Part shown: positions 1 to 6,923 of the stretch, piece after piece
How positions within the stretch are numbered: the first letter of the stretch is position 1
How the letters are laid out: each line of letters begins with the position of its first letter
NCBI GenBank assembly: GCA_944376035.1
Contig: CALWBJ010000192.1
Span: 1-15,867, forward strand
Origin: an uncultured Clostridia bacterium
GTDB taxonomy: Bacteria > Bacillota > Clostridia > Christensenellales > Borkfalkiaceae
Direction of reading: 5' to 3'
Length of the DNA stretch: 15,867 nt
Made by a program: the position numbers and the translations under genes
The notes under the pieces: model-generated
The model's database searches: none
What the model was told of the DNA's origin: nothing
What the model saw: the letters and a program-made list of their open reading frames with translations, nothing else

Positions 1-591
1 TTTTGAAAATTCGCAGCCGAAGTAATTCTGCCTGTAAAGTCCGTAAACGCGCGATAAGATAGCCGAACGGCGATATCCGTCGCGTTTTTTAAAGTCGGAA
101 GGCAAATATCTGACTTTGTACTTTTCCTCCGCCTCTTTCCCCAAAGCATTTATAAGCGCGGCGTTTTTCAATGGACTTACCGTTAGAGTAGTGCAGAAAT
201 AATCAAACCCTTTTTCCTTAGCGGTTTTTGCCGTTTCGGAAAGTCTTAGAATAAAACACTCTCTGCACCTTGCGCCGCCCTCGGGTTCGGACTCTTTGCC
301 CTTCGCCGCCCCGTAAAAAACTTCGGGCGAATAATCGGCGGTTATACATTTAACGTTCATTTCCCTGCAAAATCTCTGCTGTTCAGCCGCCCTTAAATTA
401 TATTCTTCCAGAGTGTCTATATTAGGATTAAAATAAAAAACCGTTATATCGAAAAATTCAGTCAGCCGCTCTATACAGGCAGAAGAACAAGGCGCGCAGC
501 AGGCGTGCATCAAAAGAGAAGGCTTTTTACTCGCCTTTTTTATCGTGTTGATTATTTTAATCATCTCTTTATCGTAATTGACGCAATTCAT
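1..591 (-). CDS. queH: Epoxyqueuosine reductase QueH, 3' end cut by window edge
   Basis: QueH (DUF208) reduces epoxyqueuosine to queuosine in tRNA, the last step of the pathway, using iron-sulfur chemistry in the cytoplasm. The visible 197 residues start at an ATG at 591 with a GGAAAGG ribosome binding site ten bases upstream. Family marks are the N-terminal HACCAPCSS (Cys31, Cys32, Cys35), YFNPNI near residue 53, EYNLRAAEQ near 63, the ARCRECF pair (Cys109, Cys112) and TTLTVSPLKN. The reading frame runs off the left edge, so the very C-terminus is missing. One oddity: the near-terminal motif usually read as YCGC is YFGC here (Phe191, Cys193). The gene lies 64 nt after pepE on the same strand and may share its transcript. 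Family assignment is firm; activity with the Phe substitution is uncertain. Confidence 0.92.
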   Translation of the reverse strand, partial: MNCVNYDKEMIKIINTIKKASKKPSLLMHACCAPCSSACIERLTEFFDITVFYFNPNIDTLEEYNLRAAEQQRFCREMNVKCITADYSPEVFYGAAKGKESEPEGGARCRECFILRLSETAKTAKEKGFDYFCTTLTVSPLKNAALINALGKEAEEKYKVRYLPSDFKKRDGYRRSAILSRVYGLYRQNYFGCEFSK

Positions 592-655
592 AAATTTTAA
601 GCCTTTCCGTTTTTCATTTTCACAATTTGAAAAATTTGTTCTTTTATGAAATCTG

Positions 656-1396
656 TTATAAAAGCCGATCTTTTCTGACCGCGGTGTCGTAAGTAAGCAT
701 ATACGCGTTTCCGCCCGAAGATAAAGTTTTTGAAAACTTTCCGTTAACAAACTCAATCGCCGCATTGTTTTCAACGCAGTACGCAGATTTTATTCGGTTT
801 TTTATTACTGTATCGGTAAAATCCTTTTCTCTTTCGTCAAAATGCGGACACATCGAACCTTTAAGTATACCTAAGCCTTTTTCCATTTTATATTCGGGGC
901 TTATGCCGTCCATTATATATGCATCGGTATAAATATCTTCAAACCAACATATAGCGCCTGCAGAAAGTCCGCAGATGATTTTCCCCTTTTCGTAAGCGGA
1001 AATTATCAGTTTGTCAAGCCCTGTCTCCTTCCATTTTTCAAGCATGAAAAGAGTATTTCCGCCGCCTATATAAAGCATATCGGCGTTTTCTATCTTCATG
1101 GCGATTCTCTCTGTATCCATCTCGCCGTAAACAATAAGAGCGACTTCGGCTTTAATATCGAACACCGACGTATAAGTCTTTCTGAAACTGTTAAAATACG
1201 GCATGGAATCATGCGATGCCGTTCCTATAAAAAGGGCGTTGGCGCGCCTGTCACCCGCGTGCGCTTTGGCAAGAGAAGCGACGTATTCGTCTATTTTAAG
1301 AGTAGTCTTGTTCTTTATTTCACCGCCGCCTATTGCGATTATTCTTTTTGTTATATTTCCGTTTTCGCCTGCCATATTTTCCTTTTCGACTTCCAT
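656..1396 (-). CDS. Peptidase E-like protein, family S51
   Basis: This 246-residue protein belongs to the S51 serine peptidase group (dipeptidase E/cyanophycinase fold, class I glutamine amidotransferase-like). Visible marks are an N-terminal IIAIGGGEI, LYIGGGNT near residues 108-115, the nucleophile elbow GLSAGA with probable catalytic Ser145, and CPHFDER with probable catalytic His185. Known members cleave short Asp-X peptides in the cytosol; the substrate here is not shown by the sequence. The first ATG is supported by a GGAG box nine bases upstream; a later Met8 has none of comparable quality. No signal peptide is seen. It is the first gene of a possible two-gene unit with queH. Confidence 0.85.
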   Translation of the reverse strand: MEVEKENMAGENGNITKRIIAIGGGEIKNKTTLKIDEYVASLAKAHAGDRRANALFIGTASHDSMPYFNSFRKTYTSVFDIKAEVALIVYGEMDTERIAMKIENADMLYIGGGNTLFMLEKWKETGLDKLIISAYEKGKIICGLSAGAICWFEDIYTDAYIMDGISPEYKMEKGLGILKGSMCPHFDEREKDFTDTVIKNRIKSAYCVENNAAIEFVNGKFSKTLSSGGNAYMLTYDTAVRKDRLL

Positions 1397-1458
1397 TATA
1401 TTTTACTCCGCTTTTACCGAATAATCGGGCATTTTTGAACTTTTCCTACGTTTTATCC

Positions 1459-1479
1459 ACTGACATATAAACTGACATA
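1459..1479. repeat. Direct repeat at the start of the peptidase E-like leader
   Basis: The 9-mer ACTGACATA occurs twice on the plus strand (1459-1467 and 1471-1479), 12 bases apart, directly downstream of the candidate -10 box. It could be a regulator site at the transcription start, or chance in AT-rich DNA. Confidence 0.4.
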
Positions 1480-1486
1480 AAAAAGG

Positions 1487-1514
1487 ATATTAACAATTTG
1501 CTTTTACTTAACAA
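1487..1514 (-). promoter_or_regulatory. Candidate promoter for the peptidase E-like gene
   Basis: On the minus strand TTGTTA (1509-1514) is followed after 16 bases by TAATAT (1487-1492). Start of transcription would fall near 1480, giving a leader of about 85 nt. The -35 and -10 each match the sigma-A consensus only partly, so this is a moderate call. Confidence 0.4.
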
Positions 1515-1564
1515 TCCCTTCCCCGTATTTTCTTTTAAGATAAGTATAATCCGCAAGATTTTTA

Positions 1565-1591
1565 AAAGGTCAGACGCGCGGTCTGACCTTT
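1565..1591 (-). terminator. Rho-independent terminator after the phosphatase gene
   Basis: A perfect 11-bp inverted repeat, AAAGGTCAGAC (1565-1575) and GTCTGACCTTT (1581-1591), encloses a five-base GCGCG loop. It lies 22 bases past the stop of the broken phosphatase gene. On the minus strand the stem ends in a short TTTT run, so the U-tract is weak but the stem is strong. Confidence 0.75.
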
Positions 1592-1613
1592 ATCAAATAA
1601 AACTTAAATAATC

Positions 1614-2303
1614 TCAGTCTTCGATTATCTGCCTTGCGTTTTCAGTAAATACCGCGCGGGCAGTCTTTTCGCCGAACTTTTTATTTATGTACTGATAAGC
1701 CTCAGCCATCGCATTTTCTCTGTCAAAATGTATATCGCTCGCGACAAAATCCACAAGACCTTCCGAAAACATATCCTTTACTCTTCGACCGAAAAATTTT
1801 TTGAAGCGCTTTGTAACCGACTGAGCGTTGACCTGTATCAACCCGCCGTTACGCTTAATCTCATAAATGTCTTCAAGCGTCAGATAGTTGTACCTTTCGG
1901 CATGAGCGACTATCAGAGTATACCCCGATTTTTTCAGTTCGTATGCAGAATTTGCGGGGTCTTTTTTTTCATAAAAATCAAACTCACCCAGAACATAAGG
2001 TTTGCCGTTCATTATCATATCGGGATTTTCCCTTATAATACGGGTGAGTCCGCGCAGTTCGTAAACCTCACGACCCAAATAGAGCCTTACAGGAATGTTC
2101 TTACCTTTTACCGCGCTTACAAACTTATCGAACTTTTCTTTCACATTTTCCTGACTGAGATTATACTGCCATCTGTAATGCGGAGTACATACAATATACG
2201 TAACGCCTTTGGATACTAATGTTTCCAGCATGCTCAAAGACTGCTAGACGGACCTGCTGCCGTCATCAACCTCGGGCAGTATATGTGAATGAATATCAAC
2301 CAT
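1614..2303 (-). pseudogene. CpsB/YwqE-type PHP tyrosine phosphatase, broken by amber codon 20
   Basis: The family dephosphorylates bacterial tyrosine kinases of the CpsD/Wzc type with a PHP metal site. The gene opens with ATG at 2303, behind a GAGGGG ribosome binding site, and encodes MVDIHSHILPEVDDGSRSV, the typical N-terminus with the HxH metal motif (His5, His7). Codon 20 (2244-2246) is TAG where relatives usually carry Glu. The frame then runs uninterrupted to TAA at 1614 and keeps the other expected metal ligands: TPHYR His42, GREVYE Glu79, HAERY His134 and SDIHF Asp190/His192. Restart at TTG 2237 or the ATG six bases on would omit HxH and has no good binding site, so it should not restore activity. 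TAG closes addB and addA in this same window, so general recoding is unlikely. A recent mutation or a base-call error fits best. Confidence 0.85.
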
Positions 2304-2329
2304 TTTCCCCTCGCCAACAATTTATATGA

Positions 2330-2435
2330 TTTTCCGAAAAAGCGCCTCCCTTATTTTTTCACGAGTACAAAAACCAAATCTTTAATAACGGAAAATTGCT
2401 TATTTTTCCGCGGGCATTTTTTAACCTTGCGGAAA
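2330..2435 (-). promoter_or_regulatory. Leader with alternating complementary segments
   Basis: In transcript order (right to left) the leader carries TTTCCGC (2429-2435), GCGGAAAA (2404-2411), TTTTCCG (2389-2395) and CGGAAAA (2330-2336). Neighbouring segments are complementary, so 1:2 with 3:4 excludes 2:3. This is the layout of an attenuator or translation switch, ending about 26 nt before the start codon. Stems are only 7 bp and AT-rich, and no U-tract follows any of them on the minus strand. No known riboswitch class was recognised. Confidence 0.3.
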
Positions 2436-2466
2436 TTTTGATCTTACAAAAATTCAATATCGGTAA

Positions 2467-2494
2467 ATTCTAACAACTTTTAAAATTCAATCAG
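2467..2494 (-). promoter_or_regulatory. Weak candidate promoter for the phosphatase gene
   Basis: On the minus strand CTGATT (2489-2494), a 16-base spacer and TAGAAT (2467-2472) preceded by TGT (an extended -10) lie 73 nt after the kinase stop. If used, it gives a leader of about 155 nt that contains the alternating complementary segments at 2330-2435. The kinase transcript may simply read through instead. Confidence 0.3.
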
Positions 2495-2540
2495 AATAAT
2501 TTAATAACTTTAAAGCGTTAAAATTTTATACCTTATTGCT

Positions 2541-3263
2541 TTATTCGTAATATCCGGCGGTATAATTTTCGCCGTAATAGTTAAAGCGCTTGTCCTTTTT
2601 CTTATCGTACATGCTGAAAACGGTGCCGAGTAATTTCGCGCCGTTCTTTTTGAGTTCCTTTACCGCTTCATAAACCTGATTCCTTGTAGTAGACGCATAC
2701 GCGACGACAAAAATAACGCCGTCTGAAATCTGTGAAATATGAATGTAGTCGGAAACCTGCAATACGGGAGCGCAATCCAGAAGAACGTAATCGTATTCTT
2801 CTTTTAAGTCGTTTATAAACTTCTTGAATTTTTCCGAAACAAGAACGAGTGAAGAGTTGTGTATTTCACCGCCTCTCGTAATCGCGTCAACGTTTTTATA
2901 TTCGGTATGTTTGATTATTTCTTTTTTTGTGAGATTGCCGAGCATGTATTCGGATATACCTTTTTCTATGCTTATATTAAGCCTCTGCTGCACTCTCGGC
3001 TTTCTGAAATCGAGGTCAACGACGATAACCTTTTTATCCGTAAGCCCCAGAGAAACCGCGAGATTGCAAACTATCGTGGTTTTACCCTCTCCCGAAAGAG
3101 ACGATTCTATCTGCAAAACCTTATTCTGTCCGTCGGCGTTGAGATAAAGTATATTGTCTTTAAGTCTGTTATAACCTTCTATTTTGGAAGAATAAGCGTT
3201 TTCTTTTACGACAATATATTCGGTCTGTCCGGATTCCTTTTTATTTTTTTTGTAAAGACTCAT
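2541..3263 (-). CDS. CpsD/CapB-type cytoplasmic tyrosine kinase (BY-kinase)
   Basis: This 240-residue protein is the ATPase half of a bacterial tyrosine kinase that controls capsule or exopolysaccharide chain export. It shows Walker A SSLSGEGKTT (residues 54-63, Lys61), Walker A' VIVVDLDFRKPR (Asp83, Asp85), Walker B YDYVLLDCAP (Asp163) and a C-terminal tyrosine cluster with Tyr229, 230, 234, 238 and 239 as likely autophosphorylation sites. There are no membrane helices, so it should need a separate CpsC/Wzz-like membrane activator; none lies in this window. An AGAGG box five bases before ATG 3263 supports the start. Its natural partner phosphatase follows 237 nt downstream but is broken. MinD-like ATPases are the main alternative family, made unlikely by the Tyr tail. 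Confidence 0.92.
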   Translation of the reverse strand: MSLYKKNKKESGQTEYIVVKENAYSSKIEGYNRLKDNILYLNADGQNKVLQIESSLSGEGKTTIVCNLAVSLGLTDKKVIVVDLDFRKPRVQQRLNISIEKGISEYMLGNLTKKEIIKHTEYKNVDAITRGGEIHNSSLVLVSEKFKKFINDLKEEYDYVLLDCAPVLQVSDYIHISQISDGVIFVVAYASTTRNQVYEAVKELKKNGAKLLGTVFSMYDKKKDKRFNYYGENYTAGYYE

Positions 3264-3297
3264 TTACGCCTCTCGATTAACTTAGATATATTAAATA

Positions 3298-3351
3298 TCT
3301 TCAAAATCTTCAAAATTTTCAATAATTTCAATAATTTCAATTATTTCAATA
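3298..3351. repeat. Six tandem 9-bp repeats in the kinase leader
   Basis: Six head-to-tail units of nine bases run from 3298 to 3351. The first two are TCTTCAAAA; in a shifted register the later ones read TTTCAATAA three times with one TTTCAATTA. They lie between the kinase promoter and its ribosome binding site, 35 to 88 bases before the start codon. Copy number could change by slippage and alter leader length. Confidence 0.75.
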
Positions 3352-3363
3352 AATGTTTTTATC

Positions 3364-3408
3364 AAATTGCAGTTATATTATACAATATAACTTCTTCAAA
3401 TGCAATTT
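3364..3408. promoter_or_regulatory. Nested palindrome over the kinase promoter, candidate operator
   Basis: Inner arms GTTATATT (3372-3379) and AATATAAC (3384-3391) flank a four-base centre that overlaps the -10 box. Outer arms AAATTGCA (3364-3371) and TGCAATTT (3401-3408) enclose the whole core promoter. The right side carries nine extra bases (3392-3400) resembling the 9-bp leader repeat unit. A repressor site is the natural reading, though no regulator gene is visible nearby. Confidence 0.5.
3377..3405 (-). promoter_or_regulatory. Sigma-A promoter of the kinase gene
   Basis: On the minus strand TTGCAT (3400-3405), a 17-base spacer and a perfect TATAAT (3377-3382) form a good promoter. Transcription would start near 3370 and give a leader of about 107 nt carrying the 9-bp repeats. 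Confidence 0.7.
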
Positions 3409-3413
3409 ATTTT

Positions 3414-3454
3414 TTGATTTATGGCTATTTAAATGAAAATTTCAAATAAATCAA
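3414..3454. repeat. AT-rich inverted repeat after the M28 peptidase gene
   Basis: TTGATTTAT (3414-3422) and ATAAATCAA (3446-3454) form a perfect 9-bp inverted repeat with a 23-base spacer. A further 10-bp pair, ATTTATGGCT (3417-3426) and AGCCATAAAT (3495-3504), shares the left arm. On the minus strand no U-tract follows, so it is a poor terminator for the peptidase gene. Function is unknown. Confidence 0.4.
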
Positions 3455-3520
3455 GCCTTTTTTACTTTTTTCTTAAACAATTCAGCCTTTAAAAAGCCAT
3501 AAATGAAATATATTAAAAAT

Positions 3521-6064
3521 TTATTTGACCTTACAACTGAAACGTATGGCGCCGAGCGAATAATCTAAGTCTTTAACCTTGTCCCATTCGGAAAATCCTT
3601 CCAAGACGTCTTTACCCTTGATAAACTCCTCGAATAAAATTTCACCCTGATAAGGCTTATTGTCAACCGTTTCTATTACAATCTGACCTTCAAGAGTTCT
3701 CAGTTCGAGTATTATTTTGTCCTTATCACCTGAATTCGGAGAGAAATTGCTTTCTCCGAGATAGGTAAACTCTTCAAACCTGACCCCTCCGACGGTAATA
3801 GCCGAAATGGTTTCGGGAAGCGTGAAGGTGAATGTCGCTATACTCTTTTCAAAATGTCTCGTGTATCCGATTGTATTGTTTTCGTAAGACGGCTTTTTAA
3901 GTTGAGTAACGGGATTATCTGCCTGTGTAGTATCCGCCTTTATATAAGCCTGTTGGTCTCCGTCGAAAACATATCCGTCAAGGTATTTTTTGTAAACAAT
4001 GTATGCGTTGAGGTCTTTTACTTCGTAATAGTTACCTTCCTCGGTAACGACGTAACTTAAAGAGTCGTCATAAGAGTAGCACGTAAGTCCCTGCTTGCCC
4101 GTAAGATTGCTGTAAAGATACGGCGTTCCGAATGCGGTATACGCAAGTATCACCATTATTCCGACAAACGCGGTTATAGCGCCCGTAAGCGATGCGGAAA
4201 GATGTTTTAAATGTTTCTTTTTCGTTTTTCCGTCGCCGTCCGCGGCTTTTTCATCAAGTTCGGCGGTATCGGCTATTGCGATGTCTTTTTGAATTTCCAC
4301 TTCTTTTTCATTTTGAGTATTTTCCGAATTTTCCGTTCCGTTACTTTCCGCTCCTCTCTTTGCCACAAGCCAGCCGAAGTCAAACCCGTCTGAAAGAGCG
4401 GGAATAGCGTATGCAAGACAGAACGCAAACAACAGCGCTAAAACGTAACACATATCCATTCCGAGCGCGCAGGCGGCAAGAGAAAGTACGGGAAGAACAA
4501 GCGGTAAAGATAAAGTGAAAATCAGAACTTCTATATGTAATTTCTCAATGCTTTCCCCGAAACGCGCACGGTATTTACAATCCAGAAGAATAGTTACTAA
4601 CGACCACGCGAGAAGAAGCAGCGCGGTAAATCCGAAAAGGAACGCCGCGGCAGGCAATACAAAAAAGAGCGCTGCGGACAAAAGACTTAAAAACAAAGTC
4701 GCCGCATTTACGGTATCTCTTCCGCGAATCTTAAAAAGTTTCTGGAAGAAGTAAAAACATATAAAGCACACTGCCGTTACGACAACTAAAAGTCCGAGCA
4801 TTATTCCGCTGTCAGAATAAGTTATACTACCCAATTGATTTATATCCATAACACCCGTTGCGCAAGCAATCAGCTGAACCAGATAATAAAGTATAAAAGC
4901 AGATACTGCGGAAGCGACCGCGGAAATTCCGAAAACCGCAAGTCCGAGCCCCAGCCTTTTAGCGGTAATCTGTTTGGAGCGTATTCCGAAAAACATAACG
5001 GCAATCATTCCTATAACGGTCAATGCGCTGAAAACATAACTTACGGGATATGAATAATAAAATGTTCCGACGTTCAGATATGTAAAGAACACTGCGTTGC
5101 GGTCGGAATCAAGAGTATCTAAATCCAGGCTTCCGAATACGTCTATAACACCTGAAACGGTCTGCGCCTGCTGGGTGAGATAAGTGTCGCCCACGTTAGA
5201 CGGGTCGTCCCCTTGCGTATGATAATTTTGTCCGCCGCCGAGGTTAGCGAGATTTATACCCTGATAGTAATCTTTGACGTTTGAAAAATCCGTGCCGTTC
5301 GGCATGCTCTGATAAACCAGGTTTGCTATCGAATTTGTGTAAACGTTACTGTTTGCCTTGGAATAATATTTGATAGTATTGAAATTGTTTTTAGCAGTCT
5401 CAAACATTATCAGCGTTCCGTTGGTGCCGCGGGACTCCAAGTTCACGGCAAAACGCGTTCTTTCAACAACGTTATCAAAACCCGTAAATTCGTTAATGTA
5501 CGCTTCGGAGCCGTATAAGCCGAATTCTTCGCCGTCAACGAACGCGAAAACAAGGTCGTTTGAAAACAAAAGACCTTGCTGCGCCTGTTCCTTATAATAT
5601 CTTGCCGATTCGAGAAGAACGGCAACTGCGGTGATATCGTCAGACGCTCCGCTGCCCATGGGAACAGAATCCAGGTGCGCCATGAAAAGTATCGCCTGCC
5701 CGCTCCTGTTTACGGTGTCGGATGCGGGAATATGTATGATTACGTTTGTTATATCGTATGCTTCGTGCGATTTATCCTGCACTACGGTTTTCTGAACGGT
5801 AAACGCAGGTTCATCTACGGTGTCCTCTTCGGTAAATCCGTAAGATTTTAACGAGTCTGTAATATACTTAACAGTCTTAGCATGCCCTTCCGGATGAATT
5901 ATCGAGTGCGGCTCCCCTGCCATGGCAGATATGTTAGCCTTTATGTTGTCATAATTCTGCACTATCGGTTTTTTGTTTTCCGATATATCCGCAAACGACA
6001 GAATTACAAAAACTACCGTAAGCACCGCCATGAGCGGATAAAAAATCCTTTTGAATACTCTCAT
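3521..6064 (-). CDS. Membrane-bound M28 family metallopeptidase, ERMP1/Pff1-like
   Basis: This 847-residue protein joins a di-zinc aminopeptidase-type M28 domain to a polytopic membrane region. Residues 9-26 form a first helix behind a basic start. The catalytic domain (about 30-310) has AHLDS (His130, Asp132), GASDD (Asp142), VDGEE (Glu179 likely base, Glu180 ligand), NLESRG (Glu210) and NYHTQGD (His282), the full M28 set. About seven helices follow (341-556), then a charged loop rich in Glu, Asp and Lys (560-625), an eighth helix of this region (626-646) and a C-terminal domain of about 200 residues. Counting helices puts both the peptidase and the C-terminal domain outside the cell and the charged loop inside. 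It has its own promoter; the AAAGGAG box sits 12 bases from the ATG, longer than usual. The order resembles eukaryotic ERMP1 and yeast Pff1. Substrate is unknown. Confidence 0.88.
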   Translation of the reverse strand: MRVFKRIFYPLMAVLTVVFVILSFADISENKKPIVQNYDNIKANISAMAGEPHSIIHPEGHAKTVKYITDSLKSYGFTEEDTVDEPAFTVQKTVVQDKSHEAYDITNVIIHIPASDTVNRSGQAILFMAHLDSVPMGSGASDDITAVAVLLESARYYKEQAQQGLLFSNDLVFAFVDGEEFGLYGSEAYINEFTGFDNVVERTRFAVNLESRGTNGTLIMFETAKNNFNTIKYYSKANSNVYTNSIANLVYQSMPNGTDFSNVKDYYQGINLANLGGGQNYHTQGDDPSNVGDTYLTQQAQTVSGVIDVFGSLDLDTLDSDRNAVFFTYLNVGTFYYSYPVSYVFSALTVIGMIAVMFFGIRSKQITAKRLGLGLAVFGISAVASAVSAFILYYLVQLIACATGVMDINQLGSITYSDSGIMLGLLVVVTAVCFICFYFFQKLFKIRGRDTVNAATLFLSLLSAALFFVLPAAAFLFGFTALLLLAWSLVTILLDCKYRARFGESIEKLHIEVLIFTLSLPLVLPVLSLAACALGMDMCYVLALLFAFCLAYAIPALSDGFDFGWLVAKRGAESNGTENSENTQNEKEVEIQKDIAIADTAELDEKAADGDGKTKKKHLKHLSASLTGAITAFVGIMVILAYTAFGTPYLYSNLTGKQGLTCYSYDDSLSYVVTEEGNYYEVKDLNAYIVYKKYLDGYVFDGDQQAYIKADTTQADNPVTQLKKPSYENNTIGYTRHFEKSIATFTFTLPETISAITVGGVRFEEFTYLGESNFSPNSGDKDKIILELRTLEGQIVIETVDNKPYQGEILFEEFIKGKDVLEGFSEWDKVKDLDYSLGAIRFSCKVK

Positions 6065-6101
6065 GATTATTTCGTACTCCTTTCAAAGTTTCCGAAAAAG
6101 T

Positions 6102-6130
6102 ATTCTAATGTTTTTTTATTTAAAAGTCAA
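6102..6130 (-). promoter_or_regulatory. Sigma-A promoter of the M28 peptidase gene
   Basis: On the minus strand TTGACT (6125-6130) and TAGAAT (6102-6107) are 17 bases apart, each differing from consensus at one position. The predicted start near 6095 gives a leader of about 30 nt. Confidence 0.8.
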
Positions 6131-6237
6131 ATAAATTTCCCTTTAATAAATTTGCTGCGGATTTTCAATCACTTACTTTCGGCCTGTAAAATAATTTTTT
6201 TATCGGAATTTGTCGATAAAATAAAGAATTTCAATCT

Positions 6238-6750
6238 TTAACACTCTGTTATCTCTTTAAGCCTTTCCTTTAAGACGAGCACGTGGAGTTCCTCATCAAG
6301 TTTGATTCTCGAAAGCACAGCCGTAACCTGTTCGTTACATATTTCGTTTATCATCTTGGTGTAATCGCTTATAGCCAGCATCTCTCCCGAAATATTGTCA
6401 AGCAGCATTTTCTGCGGAGTTTTTGAATAAGTAACAGATTTGGCCGAATAGAAAGAGTACTCGAACGGCATACAGTTTATGGCATATACGGGATCTGCTC
6501 CGAGGTCGAGAATAAGTTTTCCGAGTATTTCAAGATGTTCCATCTCGGTCAGGGCTATCCCTATCATTATTTCCGCGGTTTTCTTATCGCATAATTTTTC
6601 AAAAAAATAAGAATGATATACATACTGCAAAATAGCGCCGAGTTCGCTGTGCGGACCGCCATAGGCTCTTGACAGTATCTTTGCAGTTCTTATGTCAGGA
6701 CACAAATTTTCCGTTTTAGGATACGGTAAATCCACTGCTATGGGTTTCAT
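6238..6750 (-). CDS. Ferritin-like diiron-site protein
   Basis: This 170-residue, probably cytosolic protein has the four-helix ferritin-like pattern with carboxylate and histidine ligands on successive helices: Glu36 (SELGAILQY), Glu69 and His72 (TEMEHLEIL), Glu123 (GEMLAISDY) and Glu153 with His156 (DEELHVLVL). Two ExxH pairs plus two single Glu are the signature of rubrerythrin, ferritin and manganese-catalase type di-metal sites. No rubredoxin CxxC domain is present. The segment between helices two and three (about 86-110) is longer than a simple turn, somewhat as in manganese catalase or CotJC relatives. Likely roles are peroxide removal or iron handling; the sequence does not decide. 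An AGGAG box five bases before the ATG fixes the start. It is a single gene between the lipoprotein terminator and the M28 promoter. Confidence 0.72.
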   Translation of the reverse strand: MKPIAVDLPYPKTENLCPDIRTAKILSRAYGGPHSELGAILQYVYHSYFFEKLCDKKTAEIMIGIALTEMEHLEILGKLILDLGADPVYAINCMPFEYSFYSAKSVTYSKTPQKMLLDNISGEMLAISDYTKMINEICNEQVTAVLSRIKLDEELHVLVLKERLKEITEC

Positions 6751-6789
6751 TTTATCTCCTATGTGTTTTTTTATTATTCTATGTATTTG

Positions 6790-6797
6790 CCTCCTTT
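6790..6797 (-). promoter_or_regulatory. Orphan Shine-Dalgarno sequence without a start codon
   Basis: The minus strand carries AAAGGAGG, a near-perfect ribosome binding site, 39 bases before the ferritin-like gene's own ATG. No ATG, GTG or TTG follows at a usable distance; the next in-phase codons include ATA and then TAA. The real gene has a second AGGAG box. It may be a remnant of a lost start, a standby site, or a two-codon leader starting at ATA. Confidence 0.4.
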
Positions 6798-6923
6798 AAA
6801 TGTTTAACCGTACGCCTGTCATTATTTTTTAAAATATTTTTTTATAAGAACTATTAAAAATATTACATGTTTATATTTATAAAGTTTAATCAAAAGAATT
6901 TTCTGATAGCGGCAAAAAATTAT

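Noticed and set aside
1614..2237. Phosphatase as a complete 207-residue gene starting at TTG 2237
   Set aside because: It would lack the HxH metal motif that is encoded just upstream in the same frame behind a good ribosome binding site, and TTG 2237 has no binding site.
3298..3351. The 9-bp repeats as a CRISPR-like array
   Set aside because: The units are contiguous and nearly identical, with no spacers, and no cas genes are nearby.
2859..3449. Plus-strand 196-codon frame opposite the kinase and its leader
   Set aside because: Its end is translated from the 9-bp repeats (a run of Asn and Phe), no promoter or binding site serves it, and it overlaps the well-supported kinase gene.
6192..6230. 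Hairpin with TTTATCG/CGATAAA arms after the ferritin-like gene as a terminator
   Set aside because: The 7-bp stem is AT-rich with an 8-base loop and is followed by A residues, not T, on the minus strand.
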